NCBI RefSeq assembly: GCF_002750855.1
Contig: NZ_NWUC01000001.1
Span: 774,666-838,665 of the forward strand
Direction of reading: 5' to 3'
Source: Neopararhizobium haloflavum
GTDB taxonomy: Bacteria; Pseudomonadota; Alphaproteobacteria; Rhizobiales; Rhizobiaceae
DNA length: 64,000 bases
Under the pieces are notes generated by a model. The model saw nothing but the letters and a program-made list of their open reading frames with translations, was not told the origin of the DNA and ran no database searches. Of this stretch, positions 33,571 through 41,418 are shown piece by piece. The stretch's first letter is position 1. Each line of letters begins with the position of its first letter. The position numbers and the translations under genes were made by a program.

Positions 33571-34767
33571 CTAGATTTTCACCGCCGCGGCCGTGGCCAG
33601 CATGAACGCCAGGCCCGCGAAGAACCCGCCAAGAGCCGCGGGCGAGAGCAGCGCCGATCGCCGGCCCTCGTTCGACCTGACCAGATAGGCTGAAACTTCG
33701 ACGATCACTTGCATTATCGCACCCGCGCCGATGCCCAGGAACAGCGCGCCCCATTGCGGCGAGAAGGCGAGGCTGCCGATCCACATGCCGAGCACGGCCG
33801 GACCGCCGGCCAGAAGCGCGAGGGCCACGAAGGTTGAAAGCGGCGGCCGAACCTTGAGGATCGGCGCGGCGATGCCGATGCCCTCGGTGATGTTGTGGAC
33901 CGCGAAACCGACCACAAGGAACGTGCCGAGCCCTGCAAGGCCGGCCGCGAATGCGGCTCCGATCGCCAGGCCCTCACCGAGATTGTGAAGACCGATGCCG
34001 AGGGCGATGTAGAACGCCAGCGCTGTGCCCTTCGGCGTTCCGGAGCGGCGACCGACTGCGGTCAGACAGAGAAAACCGACTGCGGCGGCCGACAGGACGA
34101 GAACCGGCCCCTGGAATATTGCCGCTGCGGCTCCGGCGAGTTCGAAGGCGTCTTCCAGTGTGTCGACGAAGAGGAACGCCAACAGACCGACGGTCAGCGC
34201 GAGCAGGAAATTCATGCCCTCGCGGCCGACATTGCGCAGAACGGGATAGAACATGAGGCCGATGGTGACGGGCAAGATGCCGACGACGGCTCCGATCAGT
34301 GCCTGCGAACGGAGCTGGGACGCCGTCGCCTTCGGCGTCGGCACCGCGACGGCGATGACCTCCTCGAAGGTCGCTCCGGTGTCGGTAACGAAATTGACGG
34401 TATGGCTTTCGCCGAGTACCCAGGGATACGGGATGCTGATCCACGCCGACGCTCCGCGTTCGAGAGACCCGGCGGGATCCTGGGCGAACTGCCAATAGGC
34501 GGCGTCGACCTGCACCTGCGCGATCGTCATCGCTTCGGAGCCGCCGGCCCGGACGAGGAAGCGAATCCCCTGGTCGTCGAGAATGGTGCGCTCGACGGTG
34601 AGGTTCTCCACCGGCGGCGCGCCGCGGGAGAGGTTGGCGAACTGGTCGGTCGCGAACAACCATCCTACGACGGCGGCGAGAAGCAGGAAGGGAGGCAGCA
34701 ACCATATCAAATTGCCGCGTTTGCCGCGGCTCCAGGCGATCTTCGCGGTGTTTTCGATTCCGGTCAT
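33571..34767 (-). CDS. ZIP-family metal transporter with large periplasmic domain
   Basis: 398 residues. After a first membrane segment (LIWLLPPFLLLAAVVGWLFA) comes a 120-residue soluble region, then the ZIP core with metal-binding helices ALGIGLHNLGEGLAIGAAFA and VVGFAVHNITEGIGIAAPIL and ending MQVIVEVSAYLVR. ZIP proteins import or move Zn, Mn or Fe. The N-terminal domain is unusual for bacterial ZIPs. The start at 34767 overlaps the oxidase stop (ATGA). With an MntR-like regulator alongside, manganese is the best guess for the metal. Confidence 0.8.
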   Translation of the reverse strand: MTGIENTAKIAWSRGKRGNLIWLLPPFLLLAAVVGWLFATDQFANLSRGAPPVENLTVERTILDDQGIRFLVRAGGSEAMTIAQVQVDAAYWQFAQDPAGSLERGASAWISIPYPWVLGESHTVNFVTDTGATFEEVIAVAVPTPKATASQLRSQALIGAVVGILPVTIGLMFYPVLRNVGREGMNFLLALTVGLLAFLFVDTLEDAFELAGAAAAIFQGPVLVLSAAAVGFLCLTAVGRRSGTPKGTALAFYIALGIGLHNLGEGLAIGAAFAAGLAGLGTFLVVGFAVHNITEGIGIAAPILKVRPPLSTFVALALLAGGPAVLGMWIGSLAFSPQWGALFLGIGAGAIMQVIVEVSAYLVRSNEGRRSALLSPAALGGFFAGLAFMLATAAAVKI

Positions 34768-35912
34768 GCCACGTCCTCCACGACGTCGAACATTCCCATC
34801 CAACCGAGTTCGGCGAGTTCGGACTGGTGGGCATGAAACATGTAAAGGCCCGGCTCGTGCTCCCGGAAATGGAACTCAAGGATGCCGCGTTGGGCTTGGC
34901 ACTGCATGATCAGATCGACCGTTTTCAGCGTCGGCGTAAGGGTCGTTCCCTGATCGAAATAGTCGAAGAAGTTCGCGTGCAGATGGAACGAGTTAATCGG
35001 GTCGAACTCGGTCACGTTGACGAGGTAGAGCCGGACCGGCCTGTTGCGAGCGACACGAATAGGCCTCTTGGCGTAGCAATGGGCGATGGTGTTTGCCGCG
35101 TAGAACTCGTTCTCCCCGTCGAAATTGGTGTCGAAGCCGTTCATCACCATCATCATTTCCTGCCATTCGGCATTCTCCGGCGTACCGAGCAGCCTGGATC
35201 GTGCGACGTCCGCGTGCTCCGGATGAAGGTCTGGATCGGGGTCGATGACGAAGGCTCCGTACATGCCTTTGTGCATGTGGCGGGTCAGAGGAAAGGCGTG
35301 GCAGTGGTAGAGGTGGCAGCCGAAGGGCTTCGCGTCGAACTCGTAGATGAACTCGCCGCCCGGTTCCACCATGCCCGCTCCGGGAACGCCGTCCATTCGG
35401 GCGGCATGGATGCCATGGAAATGCATCGAGTGCTGGTGCGAACCGAAGTTGCGGAACACGATGCGGAGGCGCTCGCCTTCCTTTGCCCGCAGTGACGGTC
35501 CGGGGACGCGACCGTTATATGTCCAGGCCGGAAAGAACACGCCGGGCGCGATCTCGATTTCCTTGTCTTCGACCTCCACTTCAAACGTCCGGAGCATTCG
35601 GCCGTCCGCCATGCGCTCGACCGAACCGGTTTCCCAATCGGTGAGCAGGGCCGTTGGATCGAAGCCGTTTCGATCATTATCGACCTCTCCGACCGTGATC
35701 ATCCCGCCATGGGCGACCTCATGGTCCGCCTTCGGCGTCGCCGCATCTTTCGCAGTCGGAACAGCCGGCTGGCCGTGTTGCCCGTGTGAGGGTTGGCCGG
35801 GTGCCTGACCGGCTGTACGCCCGGCTGCCCATGCCAAGCCACCGGCTGCCGCTGCCGCGACACCGAAGAACTGGCGTCGTCCGGGATCGAACCTAAACCA
35901 CGAGCGCAACAT
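34764..35912 (-). CDS. Two-domain multicopper oxidase, Tat-exported
   Basis: 382 residues with a Tat signal (DPGRRQFFGVAAAAAGGLAW). Domain 1 has HQHSMHFHGIHAARMDG and HLYHCHAFPLTRHMHKGMYG, a full type 1 copper set. Domain 2 has SFHLHANFFDYF and MFHAHQSELAELGWMGMF, in which the Cys of the usual HCH is Ala. It is therefore closer to the nitrite-reductase-like or two-domain laccase group than to CueO. It heads an operon with the ZIP transporter and is divergent from mntR, so it may be a metal (possibly Mn) oxidase; that is inference. Confidence 0.8.
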   Translation of the reverse strand: MLRSWFRFDPGRRQFFGVAAAAAGGLAWAAGRTAGQAPGQPSHGQHGQPAVPTAKDAATPKADHEVAHGGMITVGEVDNDRNGFDPTALLTDWETGSVERMADGRMLRTFEVEVEDKEIEIAPGVFFPAWTYNGRVPGPSLRAKEGERLRIVFRNFGSHQHSMHFHGIHAARMDGVPGAGMVEPGGEFIYEFDAKPFGCHLYHCHAFPLTRHMHKGMYGAFVIDPDPDLHPEHADVARSRLLGTPENAEWQEMMMVMNGFDTNFDGENEFYAANTIAHCYAKRPIRVARNRPVRLYLVNVTEFDPINSFHLHANFFDYFDQGTTLTPTLKTVDLIMQCQAQRGILEFHFREHEPGLYMFHAHQSELAELGWMGMFDVVEDVA

Positions 35913-35963
35913 ACGGGACCTTTCCTTAGCTTAGGCGACATATATGAGCACAGGCGCATTAAT

Positions 35964-35977
35964 ATAGCAATTGCTAT
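35964..35977. promoter_or_regulatory. Perfect palindrome, candidate MntR operator
   Basis: ATAGCAATTGCTAT is a perfect 14-bp palindrome in the AT-rich gap between the divergent oxidase-ZIP operon and the MntR-like gene. Its size and symmetry suit a DtxR/MntR-family dimer. Confidence 0.55.
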
Positions 35978-36047
35978 GTTAGGACTATCTGGTTCTCGTT
36001 CCCGGAATGATTTATAGCTGCGGCTAAACCTGGTGTCGGAGGATGAT

Positions 36048-36497
36048 ATGGCGCGGAAGGCGAAGTTGCCGAAACCGTTGGTGGATCCCGAGATTCATGT
36101 CGAAAGTTTTCGCCAAACGCGCAACAATCGACGGGCCGAGATTGTCGAGGACTACGTCGAATTAGTCGACGACCTGCTCACCGACGCTGGTGAGGCCCGC
36201 CAGATCGATATTGCTAAGCGGTTGGGCGTGGCACAGCCGACCGTTGCCAAGATGCTCAAGCGACTTGCATCGGATGGCCTGGTCGTTCAGCGTCCGTACA
36301 GGGGAATTTTCCTGACGGAGGAAGGCAAGGCCTTGGCGTCACGCGTCCGGGAGAGGCACCGCATCGTGGAAAGCTTCCTCCGGGCACTCGGCATCGGGGA
36401 AGAGAGCGCGAGGATCGACTCCGAAGGCATCGAGCACCACGTTTCCGACGAGACGCTGGAGGCATTCAGGAAGTTCGTGGAAGCACGCAATCAGTGA
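36048..36497 (+). CDS. mntR: MntR-like (DtxR family) metal-dependent regulator
   Basis: 149 residues. The winged HTH shows [40 protein letters not shown] and [20 protein letters not shown], followed by the dimerisation part with the metal-ligand candidates in [15 protein letters not shown]. It lacks the C-terminal SH3-like domain, as Mn-specific members do. The ATG at 36048 has GGAGG close upstream, better than the GTG at 36033. It probably controls the divergent oxidase and ZIP genes. It overlaps the convergent MerR gene by seven bases. Confidence 0.85.
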   Translation: MARKAKLPKPLVDPEIHVESFRQTRNNRRAEIVEDYVELVDDLLTDAGEARQIDIAKRLGVAQPTVAKMLKRLASDGLVVQRPYRGIFLTEEGKALASRVRERHRIVESFLRALGIGEESARIDSEGIEHHVSDETLEAFRKFVEARNQ

Positions 36498-36904
36498 TCT
36501 GTGTCACATAGGCGATGGTCGCTCAGCGAGTGAAGGACATAGCAGTCCCTGATGCATTTCGCCTCGCATTGGGTAGACATGCGATGGAGTTCGCGTTCGA
36601 GCTGATTGAGACGGGCGATCTTGTTGCGCACGGCCTCCAACTGCTCAGCGACGATCCGGTCGGCGTCGCGACAGGGCTTCTCGGGATGGCCGCCCAAGTC
36701 AATCAGTTCGCGAATCGCCTCGATGTTGAAACCGAGGTCCCGCGCGTGGCGGATGAACGACAGCCGCTGCAGGCCGTCGCGGCTGTAGCGTCGCTGGTTT
36801 CCTTCCGACCGGTCCGGCGGGTCGAGCAACCCCATCTGCTCGTAATAGCGGATGGTGGGGATTTTCACGCCAGTCCGCCGTGACAAATCGCCGATTGAAA
36901 ACAT
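36491..36904 (-). CDS. MerR-family metal-responsive regulator (Zn/Cd/Pb type likely)
   Basis: 137 residues. [20 protein letters not shown] and [20 protein letters not shown] form the MerR DNA-binding part; the dimer helix follows. Cys/His candidates for metal are in [13 protein letters not shown] and in [20 protein letters not shown] and the end LCDTDH. It lacks the C-x7-C of CueR. MerR-type promoters with ACCTCTAG-like dyads occur at five places in the window, one of them 82 bases upstream of this gene. This is the likely regulator of those sites. The ATG at 36904 matches the family start. Confidence 0.8.
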   Translation of the reverse strand: MFSIGDLSRRTGVKIPTIRYYEQMGLLDPPDRSEGNQRRYSRDGLQRLSFIRHARDLGFNIEAIRELIDLGGHPEKPCRDADRIVAEQLEAVRNKIARLNQLERELHRMSTQCEAKCIRDCYVLHSLSDHRLCDTDH

Positions 36905-36985
36905 GTCGCAAGCCTTCGCATTGAAGAATGCCGCAAATATGGGGCAGCCAGCGCAGGGACGCAATTGATCGTGAAGCCGCAGGCC

Positions 36986-37016
36986 TTGAACCTCAACCGA
37001 CTAGAGGTGTTACTGC
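36986..37016 (+). promoter_or_regulatory. MerR-type promoter, family A site 1 (PCuAC-SCO-DUF411)
   Basis: TTGAAC, a 19-bp spacer holding ACCTC-N9-GAGGT, then TACTGC. The over-long spacer with a dyad is the hallmark of MerR-activated promoters. It lies directly before the PCuAC gene and beside the MerR gene. Confidence 0.7.
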
Positions 37017-37038
37017 GATCGAAACTTGGATGGAAAGC

Positions 37039-37569
37039 ATGACAATAATCCGTTCCGACAGAGCGCAGCTTTGGCTCTATGTCGTCTGCGCCTTGGCGGC
37101 GCCGCTGCAGGCTTCAGCCCAGGAAGAGACGACCCATAGCGCTGAAGGACGCGGCGCTGTGACGGTCGAGCATGCGGAGATCGTGTTGTCACCTTCGCCG
37201 TCCGGAATGGCCGCAGGCTACCTAACGGTGTCGAACAATACCGAGCAGCAAGTCGCGCTGACGTCAGTGGCGACGCCCTCATTCGGACAAGTCTCGCTGC
37301 ATCGCAGCGAAATGAAAGAAGGCATCGCCCGGATGAGGCCGGTGCTGGGGCCGCTTCGTATCCCACAAAACACGGAATTGGTCATGCGACCCGGCGGAAT
37401 CCACTTGATGCTCATGCAACCGGCCCCAGATACGAAGCCGGGCGCGAGGGTTGCACTGGAAGTCGCCTTCGCCGACGGATCGACAAAAACGGTGAGCGCC
37501 ACGGTCCTTGGCTTCGGCGAAAAGCCGACCGATCATCATCACGGTGAGAAAGACGATGTCCCGCGATGA
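37039..37569 (+). CDS. PCu(A)C-type periplasmic copper chaperone
   Basis: About 176 residues with a signal peptide (SDRAQLWLYVVCALAAPLQA) and the DUF461 fold: SPSPSGMAAGYLTVSNN, the His/Met site VSLHRSEMKEGIARMRPV and MRPGGIHLMLMQPAPD. PCuAC carries Cu(I) to the CuA site of cytochrome oxidase together with SCO, whose gene follows with a four-base overlap. A His-rich tail (DHHHGEK) adds metal affinity. An ATG at 37030 is an alternative start. Confidence 0.8.
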   Translation: MTIIRSDRAQLWLYVVCALAAPLQASAQEETTHSAEGRGAVTVEHAEIVLSPSPSGMAAGYLTVSNNTEQQVALTSVATPSFGQVSLHRSEMKEGIARMRPVLGPLRIPQNTELVMRPGGIHLMLMQPAPDTKPGARVALEVAFADGSTKTVSATVLGFGEKPTDHHHGEKDDVPR

Positions 37570-38195
37570 CACTTTCCGGCGTTCGAAAGATACTTTGGGC
37601 CATGGTCGCAGCCACCTCCGTGCTCCTTGCGGCAGGATACGCGGCTCAATGGGAACTGGAGAGGCGAAGCGGTGGGGTTGAGGCCGTGGCCGAAAAGGAA
37701 ATTGCGATCGGTGGTCCGTTTGCGATGAAGGACGTTTCGGGTCGCGAGGTGACCGAGGAAACCTATGCCGGCAAAGGCTGGATGATGTTCATGGGGTTCA
37801 CCAACTGTCCCGACATCTGTCCGACAACCCTTGCCGAGATGTCCGGCTGGCTGCAGGAGCTCGGGTCCGGCGAAGACGACGTCCGCGGTTTCCTGGTGAC
37901 GGTTGATCCGGAGCGAGACACACCTGAAATCCTCGGTCAGTACATGTCGAGTTTTGACGACCGGATCGTCGCGCTTGTCCCAACGCCGGCACAACTCGCG
38001 GCTTTCGCCGACAGCTACAAGGTTTATTACAACAAAGTGCCTTTGGAAGGCGGCGGATACACTATGGACCATACCGCAGGCGTTCTCCTCTTCGACCGAG
38101 CGGGACGATTCAGCGGAACGATCGACCTGCACGAGGACCGTGAGACCGCGCTCGCAAAGATCAGGAACCTCTTGAATAAGGAAACAGATATATGA
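37566..38195 (+). CDS. SCO1/SenC-family copper chaperone
   Basis: 209 residues with an N-terminal anchor (ILWAMVAATSVLLAAGYAAQ) and the SCO thioredoxin fold: GWMMFMGFTNCPDICPTTLA (CPDIC) and the distal His in YTMDHTAGVLLFDRAGRFSG. It helps load CuA or reduces thiols. It overlaps both neighbours by four bases, so PCuAC, SCO and DUF411 are translated as a unit. Confidence 0.85.
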   Translation: MTLSGVRKILWAMVAATSVLLAAGYAAQWELERRSGGVEAVAEKEIAIGGPFAMKDVSGREVTEETYAGKGWMMFMGFTNCPDICPTTLAEMSGWLQELGSGEDDVRGFLVTVDPERDTPEILGQYMSSFDDRIVALVPTPAQLAAFADSYKVYYNKVPLEGGGYTMDHTAGVLLFDRAGRFSGTIDLHEDRETALAKIRNLLNKETDI

Positions 38196-38650
38196 GACGC
38201 GAAATCGTTCTGCTCGTTTTCCTGGCGGCCGCGACTTCGGCCAGCGCCGACGATGGCGAGGATCGCAAGATCGAGGTCTTCAAGACCCAAACTTGTGCCT
38301 GCTGCGTCGCCTGGGTTGCACGTCTGGAGGAGGCAGGCTTCGTCGTCGAATCAAGCGATCTGCCGATGTCGGACCTTATGGCGATGAAATTGGAACTCGG
38401 CGTGCCTTCAGACCGCGTGAGCTGTCATACAGCCGTTGTTGCGGACTATGTGATTGAGGGCCATGTCCCGGCAAAGGACATTGAACGGCTCGTCGATTCC
38501 GGCAAAGAAGCCGTAGGGCTCGTTGTGGCCGGGATGCCGGTCGGCTCGCCAGGGATGGAGTACGGCACGCGCCGAGACGCCTTTGACGTTGAACTCATCG
38601 GGCGGCATGGCGAAATCTCCGTTTTTGCTTCCTACGACGATAAGGAGTAG
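38192..38650 (+). CDS. DUF411 metal-binding protein, copy 2
   Basis: 152 residues with a signal (IVLLVFLAAATSASA), IEVFKTQTCACCVAWVARLE (CACC), the conserved CH in RVSCHTAVVADYVIEGHVPA and VAGMPVGSPGMEYG. It follows SCO with an ATGA overlap. Sequence differs clearly from the other two copies, suggesting old divergence rather than recent duplication. It is the last gene of the operon, convergent with the SCO-cytochrome gene. Confidence 0.8.
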   Translation: MRREIVLLVFLAAATSASADDGEDRKIEVFKTQTCACCVAWVARLEEAGFVVESSDLPMSDLMAMKLELGVPSDRVSCHTAVVADYVIEGHVPAKDIERLVDSGKEAVGLVVAGMPVGSPGMEYGTRRDAFDVELIGRHGEISVFASYDDKE

Positions 38651-38655
38651 CCCGC

Positions 38656-39678
38656 CTAGTGATGAGTTGCGCCGACGGCGTGCTCTTCATCCTCATTGCT
38701 GCCAGTCTGATCAGGCGCATGGTGGTCTTGCTGTTCGACGGCCTCTTGCCGCGCTTTCGTTATCTCGTCCGTCTGCTGCTTCAAGTATGACACGAGGTCG
38801 GCGGCGTCGTTGTCCGAAAGGCCCAATGTCGGCATTTGGACACGTCCATAACGCAGTCCCAGTTCAATCGCCGCGAGGTCGTTGGATCTGCGTACCTCGG
38901 CAGGATCGCGAATATACCGCTTGATCCATTCCTCGTCCCTGCGCTCCGTGACGCCGAGAAGATCGGGACCAACGCGGTCTCCCACCCCGACAGTGTGGCA
39001 ACCGGAGCAGAGCTTGCGAAAGAGCACCTGGCCGGGCTCGGCCTGCAGTTGATAACGCCTGAGATCATCGAGCGTCAGAAACTGGTCGGCGGGGATTGCT
39101 TCGGACAAGCGCCATTCGGGATCCATTTCGCGGATGATCGTCGCCAGCCTATCCGGTTCGTTGAACGGCGTGTTGCGCGCCCATTCACCCGTCCGATCAT
39201 TGCCGAGTATGATTTCGTTGATATGTTTTGAGCGTTCTTCAGTCCGGTTTCCAAGACGAGCGCCAATCGTCCTTAAGTTCTCTGGACTTCCCGTGATGAA
39301 CGTCCATCCAGGACCGTCATAGAAAGCCTCGCCAAAGTTTTTCATATCCTCGGGGGTGTCGTTTTCCGGATCGACCGATATGGACACGAAGAAGACGTCG
39401 CGTCCGAGCGCGTCGCCGAGGACGTCGGCGACCTGAGTCATGCGCGCCGTGTTGATCGGGCAGAAATCTTTGCAGGCGGTGAAGACAAAACTAATGACAA
39501 CGAGCTTGTCCTTGATCAGGTCGTCGTAAAACCGGACGGTCCTGCCGTCCTGCGTGACCACTTCCAGATTTGTGAAGTAGTCGGCGCCTCGGTTGGGCGC
39601 GGCCGCAACGGCTCCCTGTTGCCAGGCTATCAACGCCATCGCAAGAACCGCAATTCGGAAGAGATGGCACGGATTCAT
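38656..39678 (-). CDS. SCO domain fused to a c-type cytochrome
   Basis: 340 residues. After a signal (LFRIAVLAMALIAWQQGAVA), residues about 30-200 are SCO-like with VISFVFTACKDFCPINTARM (CKDFC) and SVDPENDTPEDMKNF. Residues about 225-315 are a mono-heme cytochrome with LFRKLCSGCHTVGVGDRVGP (CSGCH) and Met in YGRVQMPTLGLSDNDAADLV. The SCO distal His is not obvious; it may be in RSKHINEIILG. Such fusions may tie thiol/copper chemistry to electron transfer. The ATG at 39678 fits the signal; the frame above it is not protein-like. Confidence 0.8.
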   Translation of the reverse strand: MNPCHLFRIAVLAMALIAWQQGAVAAAPNRGADYFTNLEVVTQDGRTVRFYDDLIKDKLVVISFVFTACKDFCPINTARMTQVADVLGDALGRDVFFVSISVDPENDTPEDMKNFGEAFYDGPGWTFITGSPENLRTIGARLGNRTEERSKHINEIILGNDRTGEWARNTPFNEPDRLATIIREMDPEWRLSEAIPADQFLTLDDLRRYQLQAEPGQVLFRKLCSGCHTVGVGDRVGPDLLGVTERRDEEWIKRYIRDPAEVRRSNDLAAIELGLRYGRVQMPTLGLSDNDAADLVSYLKQQTDEITKARQEAVEQQDHHAPDQTGSNEDEEHAVGATHH

Positions 39679-39910
39679 GGAGGCGCTCCCGCTACGCGCG
39701 ATATCGGCATGGAGATCGTACGACGCAGCCCGTCGCTCCGGAATTGACGAACGTCGGACCTTTGGCGGGGACCTAGGTCGCAACACTTGCCGAGCAGCGA
39801 CAACAAGGTTTCCCAACCCTTGCGGAGACCGTTCGAATCCAACGACCTGTTTTCGCGTGGGATTCAGCCGGTGTTGGTAGCGTTCCGGAAAATAAAAACC
39901 GGGAGCTGTC

Positions 39911-40555
39911 ATGCTGAAAATTCTCGCCTTAGCGGCCGTGGCGCTGATGCCGTTGACGGCGGCGGCATTCGCCGACGCCCTTCATCTCAATCCCTCGCAA
40001 CAGTCGAGCAGTCGAAACATGCAGGAGTTTGGCGAGACTTCGATGCCGATCGGCTATTATGAGTATTGCCAGCGATATCGCTCGCAGTGCGAACGGCCCG
40101 CGGGCGGCAACAAGGTCAAACTGACCGAACAGCGCTGGCAGGCGATGCTGAAGGCCAACTGGCTCGCCAACAGCTCGATCGCGCCGATGACCGATGCGGA
40201 GATTTTCGGCGTCGAGGAGCGCTGGGAATATCCGGAGTTGGTGGGGGATTGCGAAGATTACGTTCTTCTCAAACGGAAGCTCCTGGCGGACCAGGGTTTT
40301 CCGCTTGGCGCCCTGCGTATCACGGTCGGGCTCGATGCAGACGGCGGCGGACATGCCGTGTTGACAGTTGTCACTGATCTGGGCGACTTCGTACTGGACA
40401 ATGTCGAGCAAGAGATCAAATCCTGGGACCAGGCCGAGATACAGTACCTCAAGTGGCAATCCGGGGACGATTCCAACGTCTGGATTAGTCTCGTCGATCC
40501 GGTCGTCGCCTCACGCATGGAAGGAAGCGGTCGCAACACCGCGCGGCCGCAATAG
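39911..40555 (+). CDS. Transglutaminase-like cysteine peptidase (BTLCP), copy 1
   Basis: 214 residues with a signal (LALAAVALMPLTAAAFA) and the BTLCP (PF06035) catalytic triad: Cys in ELVGDCEDYVLLKRKLLADQ, His in ADGGGHAVLTVVTDLGD, Asp in FVLDNVEQEIKSW. LapG, a member, cleaves a surface adhesin, but no LapD or large adhesin is seen here. The target is unknown. A second copy is at 46558-47169. Both lie among envelope and metal genes. Confidence 0.8.
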   Translation: MLKILALAAVALMPLTAAAFADALHLNPSQQSSSRNMQEFGETSMPIGYYEYCQRYRSQCERPAGGNKVKLTEQRWQAMLKANWLANSSIAPMTDAEIFGVEERWEYPELVGDCEDYVLLKRKLLADQGFPLGALRITVGLDADGGGHAVLTVVTDLGDFVLDNVEQEIKSWDQAEIQYLKWQSGDDSNVWISLVDPVVASRMEGSGRNTARPQ

Positions 40556-40568
40556 CAAACCGCGTCTT

Positions 40569-40757
40569 TCAGCCTTCGTGTTGCGATTCGATGGGGACTG
40601 GGTCCGCCTCTTCGCCGATATGCGTGAAGCTTGTGTAGTAAACGGCCGCGACGAAGACCATGAGTAAGATGAGCAAGAGCAGATTGCGTCTTCGGCGGGG
40701 CTTCTCCAGCGAGGAGGCACTGATGCTCTGTTCTTTTTCATCGTCTAGTGGCGTCAT
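40569..40757 (-). CDS. Small single-pass membrane protein (62 aa)
   Basis: MTPLDDEKEQSISASSLEKP is followed by RRRR and a hydrophobic helix (NLLLLILLMVFVAAVYYTS), then a short acidic periplasmic tail. By the positive-inside rule the N-terminus is cytoplasmic. It begins one base after the lspA stop and so shares its transcript. No family is recognised. Confidence 0.6.
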   Translation of the reverse strand: MTPLDDEKEQSISASSLEKPRRRRNLLLLILLMVFVAAVYYTSFTHIGEEADPVPIESQHEG

Positions 40758-40758
40758 G

Positions 40759-41271
40759 TTAAATCTTTGTCCCGTCTGACTGGTTTCGGCCTTGGAAGCT
40801 GGGCAAGACCGCGGCGAAAACGAAGAGGGCCGCGCCTGTCACGATCGCAATGTCAGCGGTGTTGAATGCAGGCCAATGATAGCCTGCCGCATGGAAATCG
40901 AGGAAATCCACCACCGCGCCGCGGTGCAGCCTATCCATGACGTTGCCTGCGGCTCCACCCGCTATTAGAGCGAGGGCGGTGGCTTCGGAGCGCTGCCGGA
41001 CAAGTATGGCGGCCCCCAAAATCAAGACGGTGAGAACAGCCTGGACGATGCCGAGCGCCGTTGCGCTATCCCCCAAGGCGTCCGCGAACATTCCGAAACT
41101 CACGCCAGTGTTGAAACTCAGGACGAGATTGAGGAACCCGGCGAGAGCGATTTCGCGAGGCGGTTGCATGATGAATTCGGTGATCACCGTTTTAAAAATC
41201 TGGTCGGTAGCTAAGACTGCAAGCGCGATGACAATTACGGGGATGGCGCGATGGTGTTTGGCGGAACGCAT
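40759..41271 (-). CDS. lspA: Lipoprotein signal peptidase (prolipoprotein peptidase)
   Basis: 170 residues with four membrane helices and the two catalytic Asp regions [20 protein letters not shown] and [20 protein letters not shown]. It removes signal peptides from lipoproteins. An extra lspA in metal clusters is known from lead/cadmium operons (pbrC). It is preceded by the perfect palindrome at 41296-41330, in which the minus-strand MerR-type promoter lies. The divergent lipoprotein at 41419 is a possible substrate. Confidence 0.85.
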   Translation of the reverse strand: MRSAKHHRAIPVIVIALAVLATDQIFKTVITEFIMQPPREIALAGFLNLVLSFNTGVSFGMFADALGDSATALGIVQAVLTVLILGAAILVRQRSEATALALIAGGAAGNVMDRLHRGAVVDFLDFHAAGYHWPAFNTADIAIVTGAALFVFAAVLPSFQGRNQSDGTKI

Positions 41272-41295
41272 GAGAAAACTCCTCGTGGCCAGCCG

Positions 41296-41330
41296 GGTAT
41301 TGCACCTCTAGCTACTAGAGGTGCAATACC
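41296..41330. promoter_or_regulatory. Perfect palindromic bidirectional MerR-type promoter, family A site 2
   Basis: GGTATTGCACCTCTAG, CTA, CTAGAGGTGCAATACC: 16-bp arms without mismatch around 3 bases. Both strands read TTGCAC, 19 bp, AATACC, so one site can drive lspA leftward and the L,D-transpeptidase gene rightward. Confidence 0.75.
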
Positions 41331-41418
41331 GTCATCGTTAAATTTGCCTTAAGCCCTCTGGCGGATAGTGTGGTGTCGCCGCGACGGCGATTTTTGTCCT
41401 CGATTTGGATCCGATTTC

